From the NCBI RefSeq assembly GCF_900166585.1, contig NZ_FVZC01000007.1, positions 620,001 to 684,000 on the forward strand: DNA of 64,000 nucleotides. Direction: 5' to 3'. This DNA is from Mesobacillus jeotgali. GTDB taxonomy: Bacteria > Bacillota > Bacilli > Bacillales > Cytobacillaceae. Of this stretch, positions 25,747-34,549 are shown piece by piece. Position numbers and translations under genes: made by a program. Numbering within the stretch: the stretch's first letter is position 1; every line of letters begins with the position of its first letter. The notes beneath the pieces were generated by a model that searched no databases, was not told the DNA's origin, and saw only the letters and a program-made list of their open reading frames with translations.

Positions 25747-25843
25747 GATTTAAAGTCTCCCTGAGTAGTTAGTACTCTTTTGATGTTAACGATATAAAAT
25801 TTTATGTGCAACGGTTTTTTTCTTTCAAATAGCAGGTAAAATA

Positions 25844-25869
25844 GTGTAACCTCTTTATTATCAGGGAAA
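25844..25869 (+). promoter_or_regulatory. Sigma-B-type promoter for the OsmC-family gene
   Basis: GTGTAA (25844-25849), 14-base spacer, GGGAAA (25864-25869). The ATG follows 39 bases later. OsmC proteins are frequent members of the general stress response. Confidence 0.55.
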
Positions 25870-25908
25870 TATTGCTATTTAAAAAATTGTGTTTAAGGAG
25901 AGAGTCTA

Positions 25909-26292
25909 ATGGAATTTAAAATGAAACCTGATGTTGGTTTCTATACAGAAACAGGTTTTGGGAGACTGGATATTGCAGGTGATGAAGAATATGGATTCAG
26001 GCCATATCAACTATTAGTTTCATCAGTGGCAATCTGCAGCGGCGGAGTCCTCCGTAAGGTTTTGGAAAAAATGAGGATGGAAATCGAGGATATCCATATT
26101 AAGGCTGATGCAGAACGAGTTGAGGAAGAAGCCAATAGAGTGAGCAAAATTACCGTACATTTCCGCATTTCCGGAAACAATCTTGATGAAAAGAAAATCG
26201 AGAAGGCAATGGTGCTGACAAGGAAAAACTGTTCAATGGTCCAATCAGTTCAGGGAAGCATTGAAATCGAGGAAACGTTTGAAATCGTATAA
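25909..26292 (+). CDS. OsmC/Ohr-family protein
   Basis: 127 residues with the OsmC layout: a first Cys in SVAICSGGVLRKVLEKM (about Cys44) and a second in LTRKNCSMVQSV (about Cys105), the pair that reduces organic hydroperoxides in characterised members. The N-terminal Arg and Glu used by true OhrA enzymes are not obvious, so a general OsmC-like (YhfA-type) protein is the safer call. AAGGAGAG SD. A sigma-B-like promoter suggests stress induction. Confidence 0.85.
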   Translation: MEFKMKPDVGFYTETGFGRLDIAGDEEYGFRPYQLLVSSVAICSGGVLRKVLEKMRMEIEDIHIKADAERVEEEANRVSKITVHFRISGNNLDEKKIEKAMVLTRKNCSMVQSVQGSIEIEETFEIV

Positions 26293-26429
26293 TGCTTCTG
26301 CCCCCTTCAAAGATTTTGTTTTTTATCGATCACCTTCATTCCTTTAGGGACTTTTGCATAAAGTGACTAACAATGGACTATAAGGGGTACAGATATTGAA
26401 AACAATAACAACTTAGAAAGGATTAGACT

Positions 26430-27491
26430 ATGGCAAACAAGATTTTTATGATTTTAACGTTCGTTGGTGTTCCGTTATCTGTTATCGGAACTCTGCTGCA
26501 TTGGTCGAGTGTTTTGTTATTTATTATTTACTGTTTGACAATCATCGCACTTGCCAGCTATATGGGCAGGGCGACCGAAAGTCTGGCAGTTGTGGCAGGG
26601 CCAAGGATTGGCGGTCTGCTTAATGCGACCTTCGGGAACGCGGTGGAATTGATCATTTCGATTTTCGCATTAAAAGCCGGGTTAATCGGCGTAGTCCTTG
26701 CATCACTGACAGGTTCTGTTCTTGGCAACCTGCTGCTGGTGGCTGGGCTTTCCTTTTTTATAGGAGGACTGAAGTTTAAACGCCAGCATTTCAACGTCTA
26801 TGACGCTCGGCATAACTCAGCACTTTTAATGTTTGCAGTCATTGTCGCATTCGTCATTCCTGAAGTGTTTGCGATGGATATGAACGAAAGCAAGACCATC
26901 AGCTTGAGTGTGGGGATCTCCATTATCTTGATTGCGTTGTATCTGGCCGCATTATTTTTTAAGCTTGTCACCCACAGAGGCGTTTACCAGCCAAAAACTG
27001 AGGAAGGAACCGTGCATCATGAGGAAGAACCGGAATGGAGCAAAGGCAAAGCAATTGGCATTCTGCTAGCTGCAACCGTTGCTGTTGCGTACGTTGCCGA
27101 GAATCTGGTTCACACTTTTGAGACTGTCGGTGAATCTTTCGGCTGGTCTGAATTATTTATCGGGGTCATTATCGTGGCGATTGTAGGGAATGCAGCAGAA
27201 CACGCATCAGCCATCATCATGGCCTATAAAAACAAAATGGACATCGCTGTAGAAATTGCCGTAGGGTCAACTTTACAGGTCGCAATGTTTGTTGCACCAG
27301 TACTAGTTTTGATTTCTTTGATGTTTGAAACGAGTATGCCGCTAGTGTTCTCAATGCCAGAAATGGTGTCGATGGCAGTTGCCGTGCTTCTGTCCATCAG
27401 TATTGCCAACGACGGAGAAACAAATTGGTTTGAGGGGCTTACACTGTTGGGTGCCTATGTTATAATGGGTATTGGATTTTACTTGCTTTAA
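26430..27491 (+). CDS. chaA: Ca2+/H+ antiporter ChaA (YfkE)
   Basis: 353 residues, about 11 helices, with the two CAX alpha repeats GGLLNATFGNAVELIISIFAL and GVIIVAIVGNAAEHASAIIMAYKNK, whose Glu residues bind the exchanged cation. B. subtilis YfkE is the structurally known Ca2+/H+ antiporter of 351 residues. The acidic-His loop between halves (EEGTVHHEEEPEW) lies in the middle. AGAAAGGAT SD. Own terminator at 27507. Position next to yfkF and yfkD matches B. subtilis. Confidence 0.94.
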   Translation: MANKIFMILTFVGVPLSVIGTLLHWSSVLLFIIYCLTIIALASYMGRATESLAVVAGPRIGGLLNATFGNAVELIISIFALKAGLIGVVLASLTGSVLGNLLLVAGLSFFIGGLKFKRQHFNVYDARHNSALLMFAVIVAFVIPEVFAMDMNESKTISLSVGISIILIALYLAALFFKLVTHRGVYQPKTEEGTVHHEEEPEWSKGKAIGILLAATVAVAYVAENLVHTFETVGESFGWSELFIGVIIVAIVGNAAEHASAIIMAYKNKMDIAVEIAVGSTLQVAMFVAPVLVLISLMFETSMPLVFSMPEMVSMAVAVLLSISIANDGETNWFEGLTLLGAYVIMGIGFYLL

Positions 27492-27506
27492 TATAATAGA
27501 AAATAT

Positions 27507-27540
27507 GAACTCTGTTCCGGGAGGACAGGGTTCTTTTTTC
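27507..27540 (+). terminator. Terminator of chaA
   Basis: GAACTCTGTTCC pairs with GGACAGGGTTC around GGGA, followed by TTTTTT. Confidence 0.8.
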
Positions 27541-27666
27541 GCTGTAAAAAGGCAGTTTAATTGGAACAGCTATGATTTAACAGTCATGGGCTGATTATGG
27601 ACATGTCAGGATTGAAAAACGATGACAATGTCCAAAAGAAGGTTTTGAAGAAGGAGAATAAGGACT

Positions 27667-28284
27667 ATGGCTTTTGTTTATCGCACTCTATTTTTCATCA
27701 TCGGGTTAACGATTCTTTCTTTCGGAATTTCGATGACTATTAAAGCTGGGCTGGGGACAGGCGCGTGGGATGCTCTCAATGTTGGCCTTTCGAAAACTGT
27801 AGGCCTGACACCTGGCAGCTGGGTTGTCATTGTAGGAATTATCATGATATTCATTAATGCGTCTCTGGTAAAAAGACGACCGGATATTGCCGCGGTCATC
27901 ACTTTGCTCATTACAGGTTTGCTGATTGATTTCTGGCTGTTGCGTGTCCTGGATGATTTGGCGGTTTCAGGGTATGGAAAGCAATTTGGGGTATTCCTGA
28001 TTGGAATGACTGCACTGAGTTTTGGTCTCGCAGTCTATTTGCAGCCGAAATTTCCATTGATTCCAATCGACAATTTCATGATGGCGCTAAGGGAACGGTT
28101 CAATTTGAATTTAATGGCAGCGAAAACGCTGGGAGAAGTGATCGCTCTGTCAGCAGCCTTCATTTTCAAAGGACCGATTGGAATTGGGACATTGATAGTG
28201 ACCTTCGCAATCGGGCCGCTAATTCAATTGTTCTATCCTTATTGTGAGAAATTGTATAATAAGCTGCTCACCTCTGCCAGATAA
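27667..28284 (+). CDS. YczE/YyaS/YitT-like integral membrane protein
   Basis: 205 residues with five to six helices. The family signature GISMTIKAGLGTGAWDALNVGLSK near the N-terminus and IPIDNFMMALRERFN in the middle match the YczE group. The B. subtilis YczE affects surfactin production by an unknown route; this copy is not near such genes. AAGGAGAATAAGG SD. It is a single gene between two terminators. Confidence 0.82.
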   Translation: MAFVYRTLFFIIGLTILSFGISMTIKAGLGTGAWDALNVGLSKTVGLTPGSWVVIVGIIMIFINASLVKRRPDIAAVITLLITGLLIDFWLLRVLDDLAVSGYGKQFGVFLIGMTALSFGLAVYLQPKFPLIPIDNFMMALRERFNLNLMAAKTLGEVIALSAAFIFKGPIGIGTLIVTFAIGPLIQLFYPYCEKLYNKLLTSAR

Positions 28285-28302
28285 ATCTTATATAAAAAAC
28301 CA

Positions 28303-28337
28303 AGAGGACTTGCTCAATCAGCAGTGCCTCTTTTTTT
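28303..28337 (+). terminator. Terminator of the YczE-like gene
   Basis: AGAGGACTTGCT pairs imperfectly with AGCAGTGCCTCT, followed by seven Ts. Confidence 0.75.
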
Positions 28338-28425
28338 ACGCAAAAACTATGGATAAACTGACGGAACTCCGAAAACACTATGAACAAACTTAAAAGTTTC
28401 CTGTAGTGAAAGGAGTATTACACCG

Positions 28426-29256
28426 ATGAAAAAAGCATCAGCTATCCTTGTATTGTCGATGGTTTTCATTATGTCCATTCTAGCAGTTGGTTTTGCCGAG
28501 GAAGGGAAGAAAGGAACTCCGCAGCAAAAGCAGGAGGAGAAATCGAAGTATGTGATTCCGGGTTCAGTCATGAACATCACAAAGGATAATACTTATCCGA
28601 ATCCGACTGAAGATCTGCCGTTCCTACAGCCAAGTGAGCTGACAAAGAATTTAATCAAAACGTCAAAAGTGAAAATTGAGAATCCTGACTTGATTCGGAT
28701 GCTGAATGAAACTTCAATTAACAGCACTCCATTTGCCATCGGATACCGCGCGATTGTTTATCTTGGAGAATGGCCGTTGAGTTACGAATCAGCTGAAACC
28801 TCACCTAACTGGGAATTCCAGAAAATCAATACGAACTATTTTGATAACCGTGGTGGAAATGCTATTTATCAAATCCATTATGTACAGGAGCAGCAGAAGG
28901 TAGTGAAAGGCGGCCTGACTGCGAAAATCAAAAACGCGGAAGATGTTCAAAAAATGATGCTGTTAAAAGCAGCCAAGAAAACTGGATTGCCGCTTGCGTT
29001 TGAAACGATTGTCGGTGCTGGTACAAAAAAGGATCATATCTATAATATCCAGCCTAAGCGCCTCGGCTACCTTTATGCATATGCACCAGCGATCAATGAA
29101 AAGGGGAAGGTGACATACGGCGAGGTTTACCTGATGCTTAAAGGCAGCAAGAAATTCATCGTCGTCAAAAATGTCGTTTCCCAGGGAATCGGGGCCTGGA
29201 TCCCGGTTCAAGACCATATAAGCTTCGGTTTCGTTTCCAGTGAGCGTCCGAGGTAA
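28426..29256 (+). CDS. yfkD: YfkD-family exported protein
   Basis: 276 residues with a signal peptide (KKASAILVLSMVFIMSILAVGFAEE). The mature part has YfkD features such as VIPGSVMNITKDNTYPNPTE and LPFLQPSELTKNLI. Function unknown; B. subtilis yfkD lies next to chaA, as here. AAAGGAG SD. Although the order is conserved, a YczE-like gene has been inserted between chaA and yfkD. Its own terminator lies at 29281. Confidence 0.85.
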   Translation: MKKASAILVLSMVFIMSILAVGFAEEGKKGTPQQKQEEKSKYVIPGSVMNITKDNTYPNPTEDLPFLQPSELTKNLIKTSKVKIENPDLIRMLNETSINSTPFAIGYRAIVYLGEWPLSYESAETSPNWEFQKINTNYFDNRGGNAIYQIHYVQEQQKVVKGGLTAKIKNAEDVQKMMLLKAAKKTGLPLAFETIVGAGTKKDHIYNIQPKRLGYLYAYAPAINEKGKVTYGEVYLMLKGSKKFIVVKNVVSQGIGAWIPVQDHISFGFVSSERPR

Positions 29257-29280
29257 AATGAATTAGATAGGAACGAAGCT

Positions 29281-29316
29281 AGCCTGGTATCTTTTAAAGG
29301 AACCAGGCTTTTTTTA
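29281..29316 (+). terminator. Terminator of yfkD
   Basis: AGCCTGGT pairs with ACCAGGCT, followed by seven Ts. Confidence 0.88.
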
Positions 29317-29363
29317 TTAGTTGTTAGTAATTTTTTCCTCTTGACAAAAGGTAGATATATCCT

Positions 29364-29389
29364 GTTTAACGCTTGTCCGTACCGGGAAT
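29364..29389 (+). promoter_or_regulatory. Consensus sigma-B promoter for the YtxH protein
   Basis: GTTTAA (29364-29369), 14-base spacer, GGGAAT (29384-29389): a full consensus match, 50 bases before the ATG. Confidence 0.8.
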
Positions 29390-29439
29390 TAGATAGGCAT
29401 AACAAAATAACTCACCAAAAATTAAGGAGGAAATAAATT

Positions 29440-30234
29440 ATGTCTGACAATATTCTTTCTAACAACCAAAATTCAATGGGCACCAATTCAAACTCTTACA
29501 ACTTGAACAACAATATGTACACTTCTTCAACGGAGAATGCATCATATGATACAACAACTGGAACAACAACCTATGCAAGCACAAATTCCGGAGATTCTTA
29601 TTCCAACAATTCTTCGATGGGCGGATACTCCAGCAGCTATGCTGTTGGAAGCTCAAGCAGCTCAAGCTCTTCAAACAGCAAGCTGATGAAAGGTGTGCTT
29701 ATCGGAGCTGCAATCGGCGGTGCGATGGCAATGCTTGACTCAAACACTCGCACAAAAGTTAAGGATAAGGCAGTAAATGCAAAAGATACGTCAATGAATG
29801 TCATCAGTGAAGTAAAGAACAACCCTTCTGATGTAAAGGAGCAAATGATGAGCAGCTTCAGGGAAGCTTCCAGCATTTTAAAAGAAGCAATCAGTGATGC
29901 TCAAAACCTTTACCAGCGCCTGAATGAGGATGTGTTCAGCAAGATGAATGAGGCAAAGTCCAATTCCTCTGATGCTGTGCAAACCGTAATGAATGCCAAG
30001 GAAGAGCTCAAGGAGGTTGGATCAAAAGTGAAGGAAGCAGGTTCTGTAGCGATGGACAACCCGGTTGTCAATTCTGCAACTGATTCTGGATCTTCATACT
30101 CTGGGTCAAGTCAGGGTTCTGACACGTATGCAACTGGGATGAAGAGCCAACCGACTGATACAACAGGACTTGGAAATACCTCAAACACCTTCACGGTATC
30201 ACCGGAAAACCAAAGAAATGATAACAATCGCTAA
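29440..30234 (+). CDS. YtxH-domain protein with low-complexity N and C termini
   Basis: 264 residues. Residues 1-80 are Ser/Asn/Thr/Gly/Tyr-rich and disordered. A glycine-rich membrane helix (about 81-100, KLMKGVLIGAAIGGAMAMLD) opens the YtxH domain, followed by a helical tail (about 101-210) and another Ser/Gly/Thr-rich end. YtxH proteins of B. subtilis belong to the general stress regulon, and a textbook sigma-B promoter precedes this gene. AAGGAGGA SD. The same domain core appears in the shorter protein at 19739. Confidence 0.8.
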   Translation: MSDNILSNNQNSMGTNSNSYNLNNNMYTSSTENASYDTTTGTTTYASTNSGDSYSNNSSMGGYSSSYAVGSSSSSSSSNSKLMKGVLIGAAIGGAMAMLDSNTRTKVKDKAVNAKDTSMNVISEVKNNPSDVKEQMMSSFREASSILKEAISDAQNLYQRLNEDVFSKMNEAKSNSSDAVQTVMNAKEELKEVGSKVKEAGSVAMDNPVVNSATDSGSSYSGSSQGSDTYATGMKSQPTDTTGLGNTSNTFTVSPENQRNDNNR

Positions 30235-30247
30235 TATGGGCGAAATT

Positions 30248-30281
30248 AAAACCAGTCCTGGTCTACAGGGCTGGTTTTTTG
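30248..30281 (+). terminator. Terminator of the YtxH gene
   Basis: AAACCAGTCCTG pairs with CAGGGCTGGTTT, followed by Ts. Confidence 0.88.
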
Positions 30282-30307
30282 CTGTCAGGTCTCCCATATA
30301 TTTGGTT

Positions 30308-30333
30308 GTTTCTTAATTTTGTTTGGCGGGTAT
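30308..30333 (+). promoter_or_regulatory. Sigma-B-like promoter for the ggt gene
   Basis: GTTTCT (30308-30313), 14-base spacer, perfect GGGTAT (30328-30333), 35 bases before the ATG. Confidence 0.55.
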
Positions 30334-30367
30334 TAATTAGTACGAGTTAATTTAGGAGGAAATGTCA

Positions 30368-32053
30368 ATGGATAAGCAATTTAAACCGCGCTCAGACAGG
30401 TGTGATTATGATAGAGAAACTGCAACAGGTAAAATAGCAATGGCTGCTTCGGCGCATCCCATCGCTACCAATGCAGCGGAAAAAATACTGCGTGAAGGCG
30501 GGAATGCCATCGATGCCGCGATTGCCATTCAATTCGGGTTAAATGTCGGGGAACCGATGATGACTGGTATTGGAGGCAGTGGATTTTTCATGGTCTATCA
30601 TGCGGAAAGCAAGACGACGAAAATCTTTGATGGACATACTAGAGCACCAAAAGCTGCGCATCCAAAACTGTTTTTAGATGAAAAAGGGGAAGTCATCCCA
30701 TTCCAAAAACGATCCACGCATGGAATCGGCGTGGGTGTACCAGGAATATTGAAAGCAATGGAGGCGGCAAGGAAGGAATATGGGACCAAGCCGCTTGCTG
30801 AATTGATCGAACCTGCTGCGCAGGCTGCAGAGAAAGGTGTAGAGGTCAATTGGGTCATGGAAGAAATCCTAAATACATTCGACCACCGACTCGGTGATCA
30901 TGCAAAGGAATTATTCATGCCGGGCGGGAAGTCGCTTAAGGAAGGGGATGTCTACCAGAAGGAACACCTGGCGAAAACGTTCCGGGTCCTTCAGCGTGAT
31001 GGCATAGAAGCGTTCTATGAAGGGGAAATTGGGGAAGCTATTATTTCTACACTAAAAGAGCTTGGCGGAATCATGGAGATGTCTGATCTGAAGGAATATG
31101 AAATCTCTATCGATGAGCCAGTATGGGGGAGCTACAGAGGATACAAAATTGCTTCTTCCAACATGCCAAGTGCCGGCGGGATTACGATGCTGCAGATTTT
31201 GAAAATCCTCGAAGGTTTTGATCTTAGCAAGTATGATGTGAAATCATGGGAGAAGTATTTCTTATTTACTGAAGCGATGAGGATTGCTTTTACCGATAAA
31301 ATTGCCTTTTCAGGTGACCCTGAATTTGGGGACATACCGCTAAAAGGATTGCTGAATGAGGAGTACCTTTCTGAACGAAGGAAATTGATTAATTGGGAAC
31401 GAAGAAATGATGCAATCGATTTTGGAAATCCTTGGGCTTATTCAGGTGGTAATGAAATTAATATTGTGCGTCAGCCTTTTGAGCCTGATAGGGAAAGAAG
31501 TGAAACAACCCACTTTACGGTAATGGACAAGTGGGGCAATATCGTTGCTTGTACTTCCACCGTTGAACATCCCTTTGGGTCAGGGATCATGGTTAAGGAT
31601 TATGGGTTTGTTTTAAATAATGAGCTGACAGATTTTGATGCTGTTCCAGGCGGATTGAATGAAATCCAGCCAGGCAAGCGTCCTGTCAGCTGCAAGACGC
31701 CTACAATCGTGTTCAAGGATGATGAGCCGGTTTTGACACTCGGTTCCCCGGGAGGGCCTACGATCGTTGGCTCAGTTTTCCAGACATTGGTCAATGTGCT
31801 TGATTTCGGAATGGATCTTAAAGAAGCAATCGAGGAGCCGAGAATTTTCAATAGTACAGGCCCGCTGATTGGCTGGGAGTCAGGAATCAGCATGGAAGCG
31901 AAAGGTGAAATGGAATCCAGGGGCTTTGAATTCGCCGACGGACCATTCCCGATTGGTAATGTCCAGGCTATCAAAATTGATCGAGAGAAAGGCATCCTCT
32001 ATGGTGCCGCAGATTCCAGCCGGGAAGGCAAAGCAACAGGGCTGGATGAATAA
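30368..32053 (+). CDS. Gamma-glutamyltransferase family protein, no signal peptide
   Basis: 561 residues of the Ntn-hydrolase GGT family. The precursor self-cleaves before the nucleophilic Thr of TTHFTVMD (Thr380 from this start), and the oxyanion region GSPGGPTIVGSVFQ is present. AGGAGG at 30354-30359 fits ATG 30368; ATG 30362 is too close. Unlike secreted Ggt there is no signal peptide, so a cytoplasmic enzyme like B. subtilis YwrD is likely. Cephalosporin acylase-like homologues exist, so the true substrate is uncertain. A sigma-B-like promoter and a terminator bound the gene. Confidence 0.87.
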   Translation: MDKQFKPRSDRCDYDRETATGKIAMAASAHPIATNAAEKILREGGNAIDAAIAIQFGLNVGEPMMTGIGGSGFFMVYHAESKTTKIFDGHTRAPKAAHPKLFLDEKGEVIPFQKRSTHGIGVGVPGILKAMEAARKEYGTKPLAELIEPAAQAAEKGVEVNWVMEEILNTFDHRLGDHAKELFMPGGKSLKEGDVYQKEHLAKTFRVLQRDGIEAFYEGEIGEAIISTLKELGGIMEMSDLKEYEISIDEPVWGSYRGYKIASSNMPSAGGITMLQILKILEGFDLSKYDVKSWEKYFLFTEAMRIAFTDKIAFSGDPEFGDIPLKGLLNEEYLSERRKLINWERRNDAIDFGNPWAYSGGNEINIVRQPFEPDRERSETTHFTVMDKWGNIVACTSTVEHPFGSGIMVKDYGFVLNNELTDFDAVPGGLNEIQPGKRPVSCKTPTIVFKDDEPVLTLGSPGGPTIVGSVFQTLVNVLDFGMDLKEAIEEPRIFNSTGPLIGWESGISMEAKGEMESRGFEFADGPFPIGNVQAIKIDREKGILYGAADSSREGKATGLDE

Positions 32054-32063
32054 GATCGTAAAG

Positions 32064-32092
32064 CAGGCTGAAATAGTTCAGCCTGTTTTTAA
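32064..32092 (+). terminator. Terminator of the ggt gene
   Basis: CAGGCTGAA pairs with TTCAGCCTG, followed by TTTTT. Confidence 0.85.
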
Positions 32093-32256
32093 ATATGTTT
32101 TTTCCTGAAATAGCCTGTGCAAACCCATTGGTTAGGGGGAATACTATCCAATAACCAATGAATTTTGCACGAACTGCAATCAGTAAGGCTTTTTGAAAAT
32201 CATTGCACACCCGCCCATTTTTAGGTAGGATGTTAACGATAGTGAAAGGAGCGAGT

Positions 32257-32445
32257 ATGTTGGGAAACCCGATTAATGATAAGAATACACAGGTTGTATT
32301 CCTGAAACAGCGTTTGGATATGTTTGCCGAATTGCTAGAAGCAATTGATCCGGAAGAAGCCGATCTAGATGATATCGACCGCATGATCCAGATTGTCGAA
32401 GAAATGGATGCTAAATGCCGAGAATTTAAAAATCGTGATTTGTAA
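32257..32445 (+). CDS. SE1561-family small protein
   Basis: 62 residues from ATG 32257, with AAAGGAG 6 bases upstream; the longer reading to 32203 lacks an SD. The sequence GNPINDKNTQVVFLKQRLDM followed by LLEAIDPEEADLDDIDRMI matches the SE1561 family of Firmicutes as I recall it. It is acidic and helical, with no known function. It is a single gene with its own terminator. Confidence 0.75.
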   Translation: MLGNPINDKNTQVVFLKQRLDMFAELLEAIDPEEADLDDIDRMIQIVEEMDAKCREFKNRDL

Positions 32446-32472
32446 GGGACCTTTATATGAGGTCTCTTTTTT
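32446..32472 (+). terminator. Terminator of the SE1561-family gene
   Basis: GGGACC (32446-32451) pairs with GGTCTC (32461-32466), followed by TTTTTT. Confidence 0.75.
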
Positions 32473-32483
32473 GTGCATGCATC

Positions 32484-32640
32484 TGTCTGGAGCTGTCCGA
32501 AGCGCTTGCGCTATTCTTTTTCCAGCTCCAGCGCCTAGCCCCTCGAGACGCTTCGGTCCTGCCAATGAAGTCAAAGAGCGACCTCACTGTCAGGCCCTCC
32601 AGCGCTTGTCGGGGCTGACCAAGGCGCTTGCGCTATTCTG
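32484..32640. repeat. Dispersed GC-rich structured repeat, copy 1 (one full unit plus a partial)
   Basis: A ~120-bp GC-rich unit begins CCAGCTCCAGCGCCTAG (32522) and ends CAAGGCGCTTGCGCTATTC. The stretch before it (32484-32515) repeats the end of the unit, and CTGGAGCTG (32487) is inverted relative to CCAGCTCCAG (32522), so a partial copy abuts a full one. The second copy is at 53651. Internal dyads such as GCGCCTCGAGACGC suggest a folded RNA or DNA element. The composition stands out from the ~42% GC flanks. I recall similar repeats in other Bacillaceae. Confidence 0.8.
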
Positions 32641-32763
32641 TGTGTAAACGATTCCACTTTTCATCTTTAAATAGAGAGATTATAGGAGTATAATGGTATC
32701 GGAGAAATTGTTATAAAATTTTCACATATAGATACAGCCATACAAGGGGAGAGGGGTAAAAAG

Positions 32764-34317
32764 ATGAATATTGAAAAGTTCCAGGAAAGCATGTACCAGC
32801 TGGTTGTTGAAACTTCCACCAACCTGCCCAAGGATGTTCGCAGAGCGATCAAAGCGGCAGCGGAGCGTGAAAACGCAGGAACCCGTTCAGCGATGAGCCT
32901 TGATACGATCACGAATAACATAAAAATGGCGGATGACAAAGTTTCGCCAATCTGCCAGGATACTGGTCTTCCAACTTTTAAAATCAAGACTCCGGTTGGT
33001 GTAAACCAGCTCGAGATCAAAACGGCAATCTATAACGCGATTGCACAGGCAACTAAGGATGGCAAACTGCGCCCTAACTCTGTGGATTCATTGACAGGTG
33101 ACAACAGCGGCGACAATCTTGGCGGCGGAACGCCTGTTATAAAGTTTGAGCAATGGGAAAAAGACTATATTGATGCACGTCTGATTTTAAAGGGCGGCGG
33201 CTGTGAAAATAAAAATATCCAGTACAGTCTTCCGGCTGAACTGGAAGGGCTGGGACGTGCCGGACGAGATTTGGACGGTATCCGCAAGTGCATCATGCAC
33301 TCAGTCTACCAGGCACAGGGACAAGGTTGCAGCGCAGGCTTCATCGGCGTTGGGATTGGCGGAGATCGTTCTTCAGGATATGACCTTGCAAAAGAGCAAT
33401 TATTCCGTACCGTGGACGATGTCAACCCGCATCCGGACCTTAGAAACCTTGAAGAATACGTAATGGAAAATGCGAATAAGCTTGGGATTGGAACCATGGG
33501 CTTTGGCGGCGAAACAACGCTTCTTGGCTGCAAAATCGGTGTCATGAACCGTATTCCTGCCAGCTTTTATGTATCAGTTGCATATAACTGCTGGGCATAC
33601 CGCCGCCTTGGCGTTGCTGTGAATCCTGAAACAGGGGAAATCAAGGAATGGATGTACCAGGAAGGCGAGAAAATTGACTTCTCCCAGCCTGCTGCACAGG
33701 AAATTGCCGCAGCTGTTGAAGCGACTGCTGAACAGAACGTTATAACATTAACCGCTCCTATCACAGAGGAACAAATCCGAGAGCTTAAAGTCGGAGATGT
33801 TGTCCAGATCAATGGCAGGATGTACACAGGCCGCGACGCAATCCATAAGTATCTTACAGACCATGACGCACCTGTCGATTTGAATGGCCAGGTCATTTAT
33901 CACTGCGGTCCTGTCATGCTGAAGGACGAAGAAGGAAACTGGCATGTAAAGGCAGCCGGGCCGACAACAAGCATTCGCGAGGAGCCTTATCAGGGAGACA
34001 TCATGAAGAAGTTCGGAATCCGTGCTGTCATTGGAAAAGGCGGAATGGGCAAGAAGACGCTTGCTGCCTTGAAGGATCATGGCGGCGTTTACCTGAATGC
34101 CATCGGCGGGGCTGCGCAGTACTATGCTGACCGTATCAAATCCGTTGAAGGTGTAGACCTGATGAATTTCGGAATTCCTGAAGCAATGTGGCATCTCAAT
34201 GTCGAAGGTTTCACAGCAGTCGTTACAATGGATTCTCATGGCAACAGCCTGCACGAGGACGTAGAAAAATCATCACTTGAAAAATTGGCGCAATTCGCTG
34301 ATCGAGTGTATAAATAA
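32764..34317 (+). CDS. fumA: Fumarate hydratase, class I (iron-sulfur)
   Basis: 517 residues with the fused alpha (1-~290) and beta (~330-517) domains of class I fumarases. It interconverts fumarate and malate using an oxygen-sensitive [4Fe-4S] cluster. Candidate cluster ligands are Cys64 (CQDTG), the Cys in QGQGCSAGF and the Cys in TLLGCKIG. GGAGAGGGG SD. B. subtilis relies on class II FumC, so an Fe-S fumarase suits an organism that also grows without oxygen, consistent with the respiratory reductase upstream (inference). It is monocistronic. Confidence 0.93.
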   Translation: MNIEKFQESMYQLVVETSTNLPKDVRRAIKAAAERENAGTRSAMSLDTITNNIKMADDKVSPICQDTGLPTFKIKTPVGVNQLEIKTAIYNAIAQATKDGKLRPNSVDSLTGDNSGDNLGGGTPVIKFEQWEKDYIDARLILKGGGCENKNIQYSLPAELEGLGRAGRDLDGIRKCIMHSVYQAQGQGCSAGFIGVGIGGDRSSGYDLAKEQLFRTVDDVNPHPDLRNLEEYVMENANKLGIGTMGFGGETTLLGCKIGVMNRIPASFYVSVAYNCWAYRRLGVAVNPETGEIKEWMYQEGEKIDFSQPAAQEIAAAVEATAEQNVITLTAPITEEQIRELKVGDVVQINGRMYTGRDAIHKYLTDHDAPVDLNGQVIYHCGPVMLKDEEGNWHVKAAGPTTSIREEPYQGDIMKKFGIRAVIGKGGMGKKTLAALKDHGGVYLNAIGGAAQYYADRIKSVEGVDLMNFGIPEAMWHLNVEGFTAVVTMDSHGNSLHEDVEKSSLEKLAQFADRVYK

Positions 34318-34324
34318 TGCATTG

Positions 34325-34362
34325 GGAGGCTTGCTATTATCGGCAAGTCTCCTTTCTGTTTT
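34325..34362 (+). terminator. Terminator of fumA
   Basis: GGAGGCTTGC pairs with GCAAGTCTCC, followed by TTTCTGTTTT. Confidence 0.8.
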
Positions 34363-34549
34363 CAACTGTTTTTACTCCACATTAACTGACCTCTCCTAAC
34401 CATTGATCGCTATTTTTCAAATTATTTCTTTTCCGCAGTTTTATGATTTTTTCGAGATACCTTTCTCTTTTGCCAAAATGATATTTACTTTCAAGAATTT
34501 TTTTTATCTGCTAACAAACAATAAAGAAAAACATCTATGGAGGAACAAC

